From Calonectria ilicicola (taxonomy: Eukaryota; Ascomycota; Sordariomycetes; Hypocreales; Nectriaceae), in NCBI GenBank assembly GCA_020809705.1, contig CP085825.1, positions 5,270,001 to 5,334,000 of the forward strand: DNA of 64,000 nt, read 5' to 3'. The first letter of the stretch is position 1; every line of letters starts with the position of its first letter. The position numbers were made by a program, and so were the translations under genes. Shown piece by piece: positions 23,801-37,423 of this stretch. Below the pieces are notes generated by a model. The model was given only the letters and a program-made list of their open reading frames with translations. It was not told the DNA's origin and did no database searches.

Positions 23801-25665
23801 CAGAGATCCCGCCAAGCTGGCGGAAGTCTAATGCCAACCTTTTCTTCCTTGGGATTGACGCTAAAAATGTAATATAGAGCCGCTGTGGCAATATAGGCCT
23901 CAGATTGTTTGGAATCTGGGGTAGCGACGCCGTTCATGGTGAATGTAAAGTGATAAGGGTCGGTGATGATTTCGACTTCAGGAACAGTATTAGGTTGAGG
24001 CTGTTCCTGAGCTTTTGTCCAGAAAATATCCACTGAATGACGATTTGCAAATGAAATATCCGATACAGATGTAAAAGATACCTTCGCGGAGGCGTCCCTG
24101 CAGCAAGAGTGAGCCACTACATTCCAGTGTATGCAACAAACCGCAGTCTTACCTTGAGCGGCAGGCTTCTTCCAGGGCCCGCCTGGGACTGAAACCCGTC
24201 CATTTCCCAAAATCTCTTATCAGAATTTTCCCACCATCAGCTGAGTTCATCACAGTTCTAGTTTCTCCTGTAGCGGTATCAATTTCGTTCTGTGGCAATG
24301 ACGCAAAGAGTGCGCCTATATCATCGTCGTCCGTAGATTCTGCCAAGATTTCTGCAGCAACTCTCTCAGCCTCATCATTAACACCGTCGCTTGTAGTTCT
24401 CTCTAGTACAGGTTCATCTGCTATTGATATCTCTTCGGTCTTGATCTGGTTCTCCTTCTTGGCAATGGCAAGCTGTTTCTCCAATATGATCTTTTCAGAT
24501 TTCCATTTTTGATCAGCCTCGAATTTGTCGAAGAGCACATCATTCTCAATCTTCTTGATCTTCGCTTCGAGTTTAGCAACAGCAAGCTCATTATCTGGAT
24601 CACCACAGGCAGTCTTCGGTTGATTGCTTTTGCCACCTTTGCGCTCCAGCTCCAGAAGTTTGGCCTTTGTTTCCAGATACTGGGGGAGCAGTTCGTCAGG
24701 TTCTATATCACTATCATATGTAACCACCAGTTTTCTACTTGGTTGTGGTGGTCCTTTTTGCTGATTGCCCCCTCCTAACACTTTATTCTTGCGCCCGTTC
24801 CGAGATTCAAAGTGTTGGGGCGTGTTTGAGCGAGTAGGAACTGGTGAGTCTTGTGGGGTTTCTGCGTCATAGTCAGATCACGTCGAGTTTCGGAACAAAA
24901 TGGAAGCAGCGAACTAGACATGCCTTTAGATGGTGGCTTAGGCTTAGAGTCATACGCCAGCAGCTCGTCGGGCGGGCATTCCCGAGCGAGCCAGTCCAAC
25001 GCCTCTTCGAGGCCCCAGATGGAGTCTCTGGTTGGTGATGAAACATTAGGGGCGATATCTAATATATATTGGACAGCCGATTTCACTCGTTCCTGCGGAA
25101 ACTCAGCAGCGATGAGTGTCTGTTGCAAAGTCCACAATCGGACAATCATCTCTTCTTCTGGGGGCATCTTGCCAGCGCCAGAATTGTCTGAAGAGGCAAG
25201 GCTCGAGGCTGCAAACCGATTTTCAGCTTGGATCAAATTTATAATATGATCCATGAGATCCTGCGGTAACCATTTGAAGCTGTTGATAGAGTCTGCTTGG
25301 CCTCGAAGCAGGCGTCGGTCCGTTTCCAGCCTTGTTCGCTGACGCTGTGCGTCTCGCTTGGTCTTTTGTGCATATTTTTCAACCAGAAGCTGTAGCTCGG
25401 ATTCTTCAAGTTGTTTTTCGAATTCCTCTGGCGACAACTCTTTATCTTGAGGGGCCAGGTTGGCGCTGGAAACGTCAACAGCATTCGTGGGTGGTGGGGC
25501 ATCTTTCTGCGACGATGGAGGGGCAGCTTGACCCTTGGCAGCGGTCGCAGATGGCTTCGGTTCAGGCTCAGCTGCCTCGGGCCTAGGCTTGGGGGCAATG
25601 GATGTAGTTGCGAAGCCCCGTGCAGGGTTGGCAGCGGGCTTCTTCTTCTTCTTGGCGCCAGCCAT
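20860..25665 (-). CDS. DEAH/RHA-type RNA helicase, DHX29-like
   Basis: Seven exons on the minus strand: 24924-25665, 24153-24861, 23524-24097, 23376-23473, 21307-23328, 21168-21243 and 20860-21102 (1487 residues). The first intron is GC-AG. The start MAGAKKKKKPAANP is the first in-frame ATG. The N-terminal third is charged and coiled, followed by an ALDWLAREC block as in DHX29/DHX57. Helicase motifs are GETGCGKST (residues 704-712, split by an intron), LDEVHER (about 808), LMSATVDA, LATNIAETGITI and QRRGRAGR. Helicase-associated and OB-fold regions complete the C-terminus (GVIVLDGNRGRF). DHX29 helps 40S subunits scan structured 5' UTRs; the neighbouring GCN1 gene makes a translation role attractive but proves nothing. 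A DHX57- or DHX36-like role remains possible. Confidence 0.88.
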
Positions 25666-26646
25666 GACCGACAGGTACGGGGGTGAGGTACGAGGGAAAG
25701 CCGACGTGATGGTGTTAGATGTTGGCGAGGAATTTAGGCAAGGCAAGTGGCTAGTATCGTGGGTAGCAGGAGACTCTGTGGGCCAATAATTCAATCCCTC
25801 AGCACCTTCGTTAGTCTGAAGGCAAACCAAAGTGGGTGGGTGCAGGACCCAAGAATTGACAGAGACTAGGGTGCGTCGATGGGGTATGGAGCTTGAGTCA
25901 GACCGAACAACAAAATTAAACCATGAAGGCCCATTAAAATTATCAAGACCAAAAATTGTGAAAATCGCTGCGTTGACAACGGGACAACCGTATTTTGTAG
26001 TGGTTTATTACAACACTTATTCACAGCACACACATACACTGTGCCCTCTGTTTGCCCTACCATTTATTAATTCGCTAAGCATGTGCTCGAAAAATTAAAA
26101 TCTACCCGATCTGTTCTAATCTCCTTGATATTCCATACTAGATGCGAGAATTTAACCCGTACTCCAGATTATCCTTTCAAAACCGAACGTAGGAAAAAAA
26201 ATCCTGCTCTCTTGAAGTTCTCTTAATTTCATGACAATTTGGCAGTCGTGCTTCATTAATTTCCTAGGTACCCTACATGAAGAACCCTGGGTACACACCC
26301 AGTGCTGTAAGCGGTAAAAACGGGGAGCGAAGTGAAACCCCACCACACCGACCAACCACCAACTCCTAAAACCCCGCTGTGTTGTGGACGGGGCACTCTG
26401 TGCATCTTGACGTGGGGTCGACCAATGTCGATATTTGCGACCTTCTCACTCCAGAAATATCCAGGACCTTGGTGCCCAAACCCGCCATCGCTGACCACGA
26501 TAGATCAATAGTACCACCGACGCTCGCCTCTGGCAACGCCCACCGACGGCTGGCGTTCCACGCTTATACTTCCTGACACTTGCGAGCTTTGGCAGCTTAG
26601 CCCCAGATGATTCCTTCACCACAGGCTCCCACGGTTTATTTCTACG
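25666..26646. other. Bidirectional promoter region
   Basis: 981 nt between the divergent starts of the DHX29-like helicase and GCN1. No ORF here is believable. Confidence 0.6.
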
Positions 26647-29600
26647 ATGTCTGAAGCCGAGGCCAATGCCAACGCCAATGGCGCGCCTGCCAATCTCGAC
26701 TTGGCTGCAACCAAAAGAGCCTTGAGCTCCTCGTCGACCACGCTACGAATCGCCCATCTACGAACACTCGATGAGAAGATCTCCCAGAAATGTGTGCCAC
26801 CTCGAAGCCCCCCTCTCTCCTGCGCCCGCTGACTCTTCTCCCTAGCTCTTAGCAGCGCCGAGCTTTCCCGACTTGTTCAACTACTTTTCGCCACTCATGC
26901 CTTGTATGCCGATCGAGAATCTCGCCTCGCTGTTCAGAAGTGCTTGGCGTCCATGGTTGCCAGCGGCTCGGACCCAAAGATTCTTTCTTCTCTTGTCACA
27001 GCTTTGCGCCAAGAGACTCAGAAGCAAGGCATTGCCACTTCGAGCGCATTCGTTCTTGTTGAATGGTGCAGCCTTCTTATGCAACACTTGGTGGAGAATT
27101 CGCTGTGGGACACACTGGCTAAAGACATCCTACTCGCCGATGCAAACGCTCTGGAACGATGTCTTGAACCTTCTTCGAGAAAGTCTGTTGCCCAATCAGG
27201 CTTGGTTGTCACAAGGAGAGGGGTGCGGAAATTGTTTTCTCACACTGAATTTGGCCCAAAGCGCTTGCTTGAAGCCATTGATATCCTGACTACTAAGAGC
27301 ACTCAACCAATGGGCAAGAACTCGGTTCTTCTTGGTGTCATTGCTGGCGTGTCATCCCGCAAGGATCACTTGAAACCTACTTTTGAGTCCTGCAAGCCCA
27401 AGATTTATGAGTTCTTCGGTCGAGAAATAGTGGCGTCACGAACTGCAATCTCAGAACACCTTGTACTGAGCCTTAGAGACTTTTTTACTTCCTTTGCTAC
27501 ATTGGATGAAGTTTCCAAGGAATTGGTCCCTGCCTTAGAAAAGGGTCTTCTGCGCTCACCGGAGGTTATCCTTGGTGGGGTCTTGACATCTCTTATCCAA
27601 TCCCTACCTGAGACTCTCGATCTTTCTCAGATACTTGACCAAAAAATCCTCAAGCCGATTTTGTCAAACATTAAGTCAACAAACGCCACAATTCGCACAG
27701 GAGCTATCGTAGCATTTACTACAATTATAGCACGATGTCATGACCCTAACGCTGTGGCCCATATCACCGACGAGATCATAATTCCCCTAAAGGGTGGAAA
27801 ACTTGCGTCTGCTGATCATCGAGTCTTGCACGCCCAGATGCTTGAAGTTGTGCCACTATACCAGTCCAGCGCTGAGAAGATCATCAGTGCTCTCGCTATC
27901 GTGGCTGGCAAGGAGGGCAATGAGAACGCTCTTTTGACCGAAACCGCAGCGTTAGCGCGTGGTGTTGTTTTTCTTTTAAAAAACAACGGCGAGATATCTA
28001 AACCTGTATTGGATGCATTTTCCAAGGGACTTGCAGATAAGAAAGCTCCGTCTCGCAAAGCCTGGTTGCTGCGTGTGGGTTTTGTGCTCGAAATCCTTCA
28101 TGATGCTGAGTTTACACCACCTGGAATGTCTGCATTTGTGGAAGCTGTGATACCTAAAATCATCGCCACGTTTACCGAAGTCGTCGCGAATGCTGCCACA
28201 GCATCGCAGAACGGACTCATTATTGGTGCCTATATTCTTACTGCTGTCTCTCCTCTCTTGCGCGAGCGTTTTCAAGGCTCTTCTATTGACACAGCGCTGT
28301 CTAAGGCATCTGTGCCAAAGCACAGCCTAGCCTTAGACTTGAAACATGCATTTCTTTTGAATCGCCGCATATACTCCAAGGCGACAGGAGACGATGATCT
28401 TGGATGGTTTGCTCGGGCTGTAACTTCGGTCTTTAAAAGCATCAATCGTGATTCGGACGACTCAACCATCATCGCATGGTCCGAAGCTATCATTTATCTG
28501 ATTGCATTCCCGAACGTACCCCCGAGAGTTCAGAAAGAAGCATCTCGAGACTTCACTAAACTTTACTTACAGAATTCAAGTTTGGTATCAGACTTCATAG
28601 TCAAAGGTCTCTGGGCTCACCTAGGGCAAGGCATAGCCCAAGACAAAGACCAGAAAGGAGATACTTTCAACTTAATTCACGTCGTTAAAGCGATGTGTTT
28701 GTCCCCTAGAGACATAGAGAAGACAGGACAAACCATTACAGTAGAGGAGCGCGAGCTTCAAGCTTGTTCGCTTCTGGTACTGGCTCGTCCAGAGTTGATC
28801 CCGAGGGCAAATTGGATCGAGCTTTGTCTCCGGATGGAACTTGACCCTGGCGACCTAGTGCGAAAGTATCAGTGTGATCTTCTCAAGGAAATCGAAACTC
28901 GGACTTCTTTTAACCAAAGGTCTGAGATTGTGAAAACTGCAGCATATAATGCCGCTGCTGATCTAGCCTTTGTGGCCCCAGAAACTACTATTCCCCAACT
29001 GATGGAAGCGGTTGGCCGTGATCTTGACGCGGAACAGCTAAAGGACATTGGTCCTGTCGAGGCAGCCATTTTCAGAACCCCAGAGGGCACCTGTTTCGTG
29101 GACGTTTTAGCTAAAAAAGCACAACAGCCTGTTGACAAGAATAACAAAGATTATGACATCTTGAAATGGGAGGAAGAACTACGAAGTCAACTGGAAAAGA
29201 AGAAGGGCCAACAACGGAAGCTCACTGCAGATGAAACCGCCAAAGTGAATGCTCAATTGAAAAAGGAGGGCACAATCAGACAATCTATTCGGGAACTTGA
29301 GGCAAGGCTTCTTCGTGGTATCGGCATTATCAAGAGTTTAGCTACCGGACCGCCAACTGATGCCACACAGTGGTTAGGCACAGCCGTTTCGCATCTACTG
29401 AATATCATTGACGCAGGCGCCAATTTGGTTACTGGTAACACAGCACCTATGGCCTATATCGTTTGCTCCGAGAAGGTCACATCTCGGTTGGGAATTATGA
29501 GGTCTTTTATCGGGGCAGCCACGCTTCGTGTCCGAGGAATTTCACTACCCGAGAGTTACAGCGAAGAACCGCTGGAAGATCTTGTCACAAGGGTATTATA

Positions 29601-32600
29601 TCGCTTACGATTTGCTGGAGAGCAACGACCGCTTGATCCCGTCTCGCTTATCTATGTTCTTCCACTCATACTAGATGTCCTCCGCAAAGGAGGCATTGGA
29701 AAAACACCCGATGATGCTGATGCACAGCTAGTATTAGCTACGGAAATTCTCTCCTTCCACACAGATGTCTGCTCAGACGAAGCCGTGCCACGGGCAGAGG
29801 TTTTATCGGTCCTAATTAGTTCTATGCAAGCCTATACCCAACACTACAAGATCATTAAGGATTGCTTTGCCGACATGTGTCGCTGTATAGCACCCAATAT
29901 GAACAAGGAAGAGATGAATATATTGGCTAAGGGCGCACTGGTTCCACAAGCCCGAGTCAGATCGTCCGTGTTGCAATCAATCAGCGCTGATGTAGATATG
30001 AGTGAGCTTGGCCACTCTGATGAAATATGGCTGGCTTGTCACGACGACGAGGAAGAAAACCAAGACCTTGGGCGAGAAATATGGGAAGAGAGTGGATTTG
30101 AAGTCAGCTCAGAGGTTCCGTTGAGAATACTTCACTTTCTTGAGTGTAAGGATGCTCAACTTCGCCGCGCCGCTGCTCGGTCTGTATCCGATGCCTGTAA
30201 AATCCATATCGAGACGATCGAGAGTGTTCTTACGCAGTTGAACTCGACTTATCAAGAGTTTTCAAAGACCCGTGTTCAATTGCTTGACGAGTTTGGCATG
30301 CCTAAGAAGATGGACCTCTCTGATCCTTGGGAGGCCAGGCAAGGAATTGCGACTGCGTTCAAGGAGCTTGCATCTATTATTCAAACCAGCCAATTGGATT
30401 CGTTCTTTGAATTTTTGATCGAGTCCGGTCCGTTAGGAGACAAGAATGTGGCTGTTCGAGGTGAGATGCTTGATGCAGCTCTTCGAACTATCGAACTCCG
30501 TGGCAAGGCAATTCTCGATCGCCTAATGAAAAAGCTCGAGCGGGCATTGGAGCAACCAGATAAGAGTACGGAAGAATCTGATCGGGTTAACGAAGCTGTG
30601 ATCATTATGTATGGTGCCCTAGCTCGGCACCTTAACCCTGGTGACGCCAAAATTCCTGTCGTCATTGATCGACTCCTGGCCACTTTGAACACACCATCAG
30701 AAACCGTCCAGTTCGCCATTGCAGACTGCCTTCCTCCACTTGTCCGGGCCTGCCGAGACAAATCATCCAAATATTTTGGGCAAGTTATGGAGGAATTGCT
30801 CTCATCCAAGAAGTATGCCGTCCAACGAGGTTCTGCCTACGGATTAGCTGGGCTTGTGATGGGCCGTGGCATCTCTGCACTTCGGGAGTATCGCATCATG
30901 TCAACACTCAAAGGGGCTATCGAAAATAAAAAAGAATCAAATCAGCGTGAGGCTGCCCTGATTGCATACGAGCTACTCTCCACGATCCTTGGTCGTCTAT
31001 TTGAACCCTACGTTATCCAAATCGTTCCCCAATTGTTGACAGGCTTCGGCGATAGCAACGCCGACGTTCGAGATGCATGTCTTGCTGCTGCAAAAGCTTG
31101 TTTCGGGAAGTTAAGTTCTTATGGTGTCAAAAAAATCATGCCAACACTCTTGGAAGGATTGGACGACCAACAATGGCGTAGTAAGAAGGGCGCTTGTGAC
31201 CTTCTGGGTGCCATGGCATACCTTGACCCTCAACAGCTTGCTAACAGCCTACCTGATATTATTCCGCCTCTCACTGCTGTTTTGAACGACAGTCATAAGG
31301 AGGTTCGAGCTGCTGCTAATCGAAGCTTAAAGAGATTCGGCGAAGTCATTAATAACCCTGAAATCAAGAGCCTTGTGGACATTATTCTCAAAGCTCTCAG
31401 TGATCCCACGAAGTACACCGATGAAGCCCTCGACTCGCTCATTAAGGTCCAGTTTGTTCATTACTTGGATGCCCCGTCTTTGGCTTTGGTTACCCGCATT
31501 TTGCAGCGCGGCTTAGGCGATCGTTCCAACACGAAGCGTAAGGCCGCCCAGGTTATCGGCAGTCTCGCTCATTTGACGGAAAAGAAGGATGTAGTGATGC
31601 ATTTGCCTGTTCTTGTGGCTGGTCTGAAGGTTGCTGCGGTTGATCCTGTCCCCACTACTCGAGCTACGGCATCCAGGGCTTTGGGTTCATTGGTTGAGAA
31701 GCTGGGCGAAGATACCCTACCAGACTTAATCCCAAGCCTGATGCAAACTCTCAAATCCGACACTGGAGCCGGCGACCGACTTGGCTCTGCTCAAGCCCTC
31801 AGCGAAGTGCTTGCTGGATTGGGTACGGCCAGATTGGAAGAAACCTTGCCCACTATACTCCAAAATGTGGAGTCGTCAAAGCCTGCCGTTCGTGAAGGTT
31901 TTATGTCCTTATTCATCTTTCTACCAGTTTGCTTTGGAAACAGCTTTGCCAATTATCTTGGTCGGATTGTTCCTCCTATTCTGGCTGGTCTTGCTGATGA
32001 TATTGAGTCTATCCGAGAAACGGCCCTTCGCGCTGGTCGCCTTTTGGTCAAAAACTTTGCCGTACGAGCCGTCGACCTCTTGCTCCCTGAACTCGAGCGT
32101 GGTCTTGCAGATGACAGCTACAGAATTAGGCTCAGTTCAGTTGAGCTTGTGGGAGATCTTCTCTTCAATCTCACCGGTGTTAAGGCTAACGCAGAGCCTG
32201 GTGACGAGGATGAGAATGCGAAAGAGGCTAGTGCCTCACTGAAAGAGGCTCTTGGAGAAGAAAAACGCAACAAGATCCTTGCGGCTTTGTATGTATGCCG
32301 CTGCGATACCGCTAACGCAGTGCGCTCGGCTGCTATTTCTGTTTGGAAGGTTTTGGTCCACGGCCCCAGAACACTCAAGGAGTTGGTTCCCACTCTCACG
32401 CAGCTTTTGATTCGACGCTTGGGCAGCTCCAATATGGAACATAAGGTCATCGCTAGCAATGCACTCGGAGAGCTTATTAGAAAAGCGGGTGATGGTGTTC
32501 TTTCAAGTCTCCTCCCCACCCTTGAAGAAGGCCTGCAAACTTCAACTGACTCAGATGCAAAGCAAGGCATTTGCCTTGCTCTTCGGGAACTCATTGCATC

Positions 32601-34769
32601 TGCTTCGCCCGAAGCCTTGGAAGATCATGAGAAAACGCTCATATCGGTTGTCCGTACTGCGCTTACAGATTCCGATGAAGAAGTCAGAGAGGCTGCCGCC
32701 GAAGCTTTCGATTCATTGCAACAAATCCTCGGAAAGCGAGCCGTTGACCAAGTGCTTCCCTTCCTCCTCAACCTCCTTCGTTCCGACGATGAAGCCGACA
32801 ATGCCTTGTCTGCTCTCCTCACCCTCCTTACAGAGACAACTCGATCAAACATTATTCTGCCGAATCTTATCCCTACTCTCACGACACCTCCTATATCTGC
32901 TTTCGATGCAAAGGCTCTGGCCTCATTATCCAAGGTAGCCGGTCCCGCTATGAACCGACGTCTTCCTAACATCATCAACTCTCTCATGGATAATGAGATC
33001 AATTGCGAGGAAGATGGCCTTCGGGATGAACTGGAGACTTCGTTCGACACTGTTATTCAATCCATTGACGAATACGATGGTCTCAATACAGTTATGAATG
33101 TTCTTCTATCCCTTTTGAAACATGAGGATCACCGTCGCAGAGCTGCAACTGCACGCCATCTCGGTAGTTTCTTTTCCGCTGCCAGCGTAGATTATTCAAG
33201 ATACAACCAGGATATTATTAGATCTTTACTGATCGCCTTCGATGATTCCGATCTAGATGTCGTAAAGGCATCCTGGGCTGCCCTCAGCGAATTTACTAAG
33301 AAGTTGCGAAAGGAAGTAATGGAATCACTCGTTATTTCCACTCGACAAACCCTTCAGCGCGTTGGTGTCGCTGGCGCTAACCTGCGTGGTTTTGAGCTCC
33401 CTAAGGGAATCAATGCCATCTTACCAATTTTCTTGCAAGGATTGATGAATGGCACTCCAGATCAGCGAGTACAAGCAGCTCTTGGTATCTCTGACATCGT
33501 TGACCGTACGAGTGAGGCCTCCTTGAAACCATTCGTCACTCAGATCACTGGTCCACTTATCCGAGTGGTTTCGGAGCGTGCAACTGAAGTCAAGTCGGCC
33601 ATTCTCCTGACTCTGAACAATCTGCTCGAGAAGATGCCAACCGCCCTCAAGCCATTCTTGCCACAGCTTCAAAGAACATTTGCCAAATCCTTGGCTGACA
33701 CCTCAAGCGAAACCCTAAGGTCGAGAGCAGCCAAAGCACTGGGTACCCTCATCAAATACACCCCTCGTATTGATCCTCTAATTGCTGAGCTTGTCACTGG
33801 ATCCAAGACAACAGACCCTGGCGTTAAAACAGCCATGCTCAAGGCTTTGTACGAAGTAATTAGCAAAGCTGGTTCAAATATGGGAGAAGCATCGCGCGCC
33901 GCTGTGCTGTCATTGATTGACATGGACACAGATGAGAGAGATGAGGCCATGACAATCACAAATGCCAAGCTCCTAGGCGCCCTGATTAACAACGTCCCTG
34001 AAGATGTTGCCGTAGGTTTGCTGAAGAATCGAGTAGTGACATCCCAGTTCAGCCATTCATCAGTGCTCAGCCTGAACGCAGTCCTGGTTGAATCACCAGA
34101 TACGCTCCTGCAAGGTCCCTTATCTGATGATCTACCTGACCTTCTCTGTGAAGGGATGTTGAGCAAAAATGTAAGTTGCAATGCAAATTAGTAATCAGGA
34201 ATATTCTAATCTTGATATAGGTCTTCGTGGCTGACAACTGCATTCTGGCCACTGGTAAATATCTACTGGGTCCTTCTGCAAAGAGTTTTGAATCCACCAA
34301 AGGTATATTTGAAGCATTGGCGACGGTAATTCAACCCGGAAATCCTACGGACTCTCGTCGGCTTGCCCTAGTTGTCATACGCACGGTTAGCCGACATGAC
34401 ATGGACATAGTACGACCCCATGTATCAAGTCTAGCACCGCCAATTTTCTCCAGCGTCAGAGATATGGTAATTCCTGTAAAATTAGCAGCTGAGGCGGCAT
34501 TTGTGGAGCTTTTCAGCGTTGCTGGTGAGGAGAGCCGAGTATTTGACAAGTTCATGGCTGGCCCGGGCGCAGAATTACCTCCCAATATCAAGAGGAGCAT
34601 GGGAGACTACTTCAAGCGAGTGGCCATGAGACTAGGCAGTCAGGCCCGCGAGAGGCGCGAGGCTGAAGGCGGCCAAGGAGGACTTGGTCTGTCTAATGAC
34701 GAGATGGAGGATGAGCGGGAGATTTGGAGCGTAGGAAAAGTCGATGTTGGGAGCGAATCGTTCGCCTGA
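26647..34769 (+). CDS. GCN1: Gcn1, activator of eIF2-alpha kinase Gcn2
   Basis: Three exons, 26647-26791, 26846-34170 and 34221-34769, give 2672 residues, the same size as yeast Gcn1. The protein is built of HEAT-type repeats throughout. The central part carries the region related to the N-terminus of eEF3 (for example GSAYGLAGLVMGRGI and WRSKKGACDLLGAMA). The following C-terminal repeats include the stretch that binds the RWD domain of Gcn2. Gcn1 sits on ribosomes with Gcn20 and relays uncharged-tRNA stress to Gcn2. Both introns are short (54 and 50 nt); the first has a GTGTGC donor and a CTGAC branch site, the second GTAAGT and CTAAT. CPC-2, another part of the amino-acid control pathway, lies about 12 kb to the right. 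Confidence 0.95.
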
Positions 34770-35364
34770 TCTGGGGCAACGATACCAGCATGATAGCCAA
34801 CGGTTTTTGGTATTCACTGCCAGTTACGAGCGTTCAAAAAGGAAAGGAAAAAAAGTACACAACCTATCAATGCCCTCGAATTATGTGATTAAAAGTCTTT
34901 GTCTATCAAATGAGAAAAACCAATAGCACAAGTTGATCTCCATAAAGCCTTTAGGTTCTTAGACGATAAACATGCCAGCATCAAGACCAGAATATCCCAA
35001 AGGCCGTGCGTGGCCAGGAAGGTGATTTCGCTACTGGATAGACTGACAATAGAAATACGTCTATTAATAGATGAATCCAAACCAATCAGTCATTCTTAAA
35101 ACCCTGAGACGAAAAGGCGAGGGTACATTACCCCCTCCCCATTTTTACCCACGCTGAATGGTGTAGGATGTAAATCGCTGCGGCAGAGTCACGTGCACCC
35201 AACCAATCTCTCGCTTAGGGCAACAACTGATGGGTCCAAGCGCACGTGAACCCACAAACCCCGAGAGGATTGTGGGTGATGAGAAATTCTGAGCCTCGCA
35301 AACCCCTCTCAGACTTCATCCAACTCCCATCGAGGACCGGCCATCACCACAAACGACAATCAAG
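34770..35364. promoter_or_regulatory. GCN1 3' region and eL19 promoter
   Basis: Contains two CACGTG E-boxes at 35190-35195 and 35243-35248 and a TTAGGGC motif at 35215-35221, all within 175 nt of the eL19 start codon. The first part should hold the GCN1 3' UTR. No gene seen. Confidence 0.5.
35215..35221 (+). promoter_or_regulatory. TTAGGGC motif upstream of eL19
   Basis: Lies about 144 nt before the eL19 start codon. The same heptamer, in one or other orientation, occurs upstream of CPC-2 and twice upstream of eL18. It resembles a telobox-like element; which factor binds it is inference. Confidence 0.45.
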
Positions 35365-36156
35365 ATGTAAGTAACCTGGAACAGCTTACGATAAGGCGAT
35401 CCAATGTCCTTAGCTTTAGAGAGTCTCCATTGATTCATTTTCGCTGTCGGCCCGTGGATTCTGAGCATCGTGAATGTACAAGACGACGGCTTGCTAACTT
35501 TTTTTTCTTACTACACAGGGTCAATCTGCGAACTCAGAAGCGCCTCGCCTCGTCGGTCATCGGCTGTGGCAAGCGCAAGATCTGGCTTGACCCCAATGAG
35601 CAGAGCGAGATCTCCAATGCCAACTCTCGCCAGACGATCCGAAAGCTCATCGCCGATGGTCTCATCATCCGAAAGCCCGTGACCCAGCACTCGCGATCGC
35701 GCGCCCGTGAGCTCAACCTTTCCCGAAGAGAGGGCCGACACCGTGGCCACGGTAAGCGCAAGGGTACTGCCGATGCCCGTATGCCCAGCCAGGTCCTCTG
35801 GATGCGCCGTCTCCGTGTCCTCCGCCGTCTCCTTGTCAAGTACCGTGCTAGCGGCAAGATTGACAAGCACCTCTACCACGAGCTCTACCACAGCAGCAAG
35901 GGTAACACCTTCAAGCACAAGCGTGCCCTTGTTGAGCACGTATGTGATAACCTTATACCTAGCCAGGTCGGCTTTGTGAATCATGGGCACCAGCTGACAT
36001 GGAGACGAACAGATCCACCGTGCCAAGGCCGAGAAGCAGCGCGAGCGTGCTCTCCAGGAGGAGATGGACGCCAAGCGTGCGAAGAACAAGGCTGCCCGCG
36101 AACGCAAGCAGGAGAGGGCAGTGGCGAAGCGAAATGCTCTCCTTGCCGAGGAGTAA
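35365..36156 (+). CDS. RPL19: 60S ribosomal protein eL19
   Basis: Three exons, 35365-35366, 35519-35939 and 36013-36156, give 188 residues. The first intron splits the start codon: exon 1 supplies only AT of ATG before a GTAAGT donor, and exon 2 starts with G. The product reads [14 protein letters not shown] and continues with [19 protein letters not shown], the arginine-rich [15 protein letters not shown] loop and the long C-terminal helix of alanine, lysine and arginine that contacts the 40S subunit in intact ribosomes. Introns are 152 and 73 nt; the first has GCTAAC before a T-rich tract. A predictor that requires an intact first-exon ATG would miss or truncate this gene. Confidence 0.95.
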
Positions 36157-37423
36157 ACCATGTGGACAACGATGACATTTCGGTCTTGAGAGGAGGCTAC
36201 ATTCGGAGTCTACGGGTTGGGTCTTTGTTTACGCCCTTCTGGTTTCTACAGTCGTACCGGCGGGGGTTCTGGCATGTAGCATTGAAAAATGGAATCGATG
36301 ATGCTCGGATGCTGGGTTCAGTTTCCCAAACAAAAAATCATGGTGTGCGCGTGTGTGTTTGTGCTTGTGGAAAGTAAACGATCCAATTTTCTGCCCTCTT
36401 GTTCGTGCATTCATCTTGCATAGACGACCGCTTCTTCCAATGAATTTGTTCGTAGGGAAGGGCTCTAAAGTACACAGTTAGGTCTCTCCAAATTTGTGGG
36501 TTGTAGCCGCCCTCATGGCGTACTTGATTATGTCGGTAAAACAAAAAAAAAATTGAAAATTAAAAGAAAAAAAAAATCTCTTGAATTCAAGGAACGTTCG
36601 TGCCCAATTCATAGCAAAGAAAATGAGAACACATCACACATATGAAGGTTATTCTAGAATGGATAAACAACCTCCCGCCAGCTAAACATGTCAACAGTCA
36701 CCAAGCAAGGTTACTACGGAAGTACGAAACCAAAGAAATACCGCTCGGGCATTAGTCCCAATGACAACCATCACAATAAAATCCGCTCAAGTCAACAGAG
36801 AAAGAGAGAGAAGATAAATATAAAAAAGATCAACTAAACTTTGGATCAGGTTCCTTCAAAATTGCCCCTCAAATAGTGGTGAGGATGTGCCAGGGCATTT
36901 CAACAGGCTCCCGCCGAAGCGGATGAGGCAGTATGCTGAAGCTAGCGGTCTCGTCACGCCCAAATTTAGTTGATAAGGGGAAGAAAAAGGGAAAATCGGG
37001 CACGGCCGCACACATGAGTTTTTAAATGTCATGGCCACCACCGCCACAGTGTGTTGTGGCGCATGGAGGCCCCGAGAATCCTGGCTGCTCCAAGTGCCCT
37101 GCCTTCTAAATTATCCTAGGTAGGTAAGGTAACCTGTAAGCTCCCCACAGCCGCCTATTAACCACCCACAAGGCTCTCCAATTGGAAGGTCATCAGAACG
37201 ACTCCTCCACCAACCATCTCCTCCTCTCCTCCACTAATCCGCCCGCCACCTCGACTGTATCAATGACGTCCTGAGCGCCGACTGCGCCAAATCTTCGCTG
37301 TAGCCTTGGGTTTTCACCGTTCCCTTCTTCCTTTGTGATACCCCTTCCCTCTTGGTATTGATTTTCTTAACATTGCCTTCCAAGCGTTCACCTTCTTTCT
37401 TTCGTGCTGCCCCGCGCCACGCC
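36157..37423. other. Intergenic, eL19 3' region and SHMT promoter
   Basis: A-rich tracts at about 36540-36580 mark the eL19 downstream region. The last 250 nt are pyrimidine-rich and should be the SHMT promoter and 5' UTR. No gene is supported. Confidence 0.55.
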
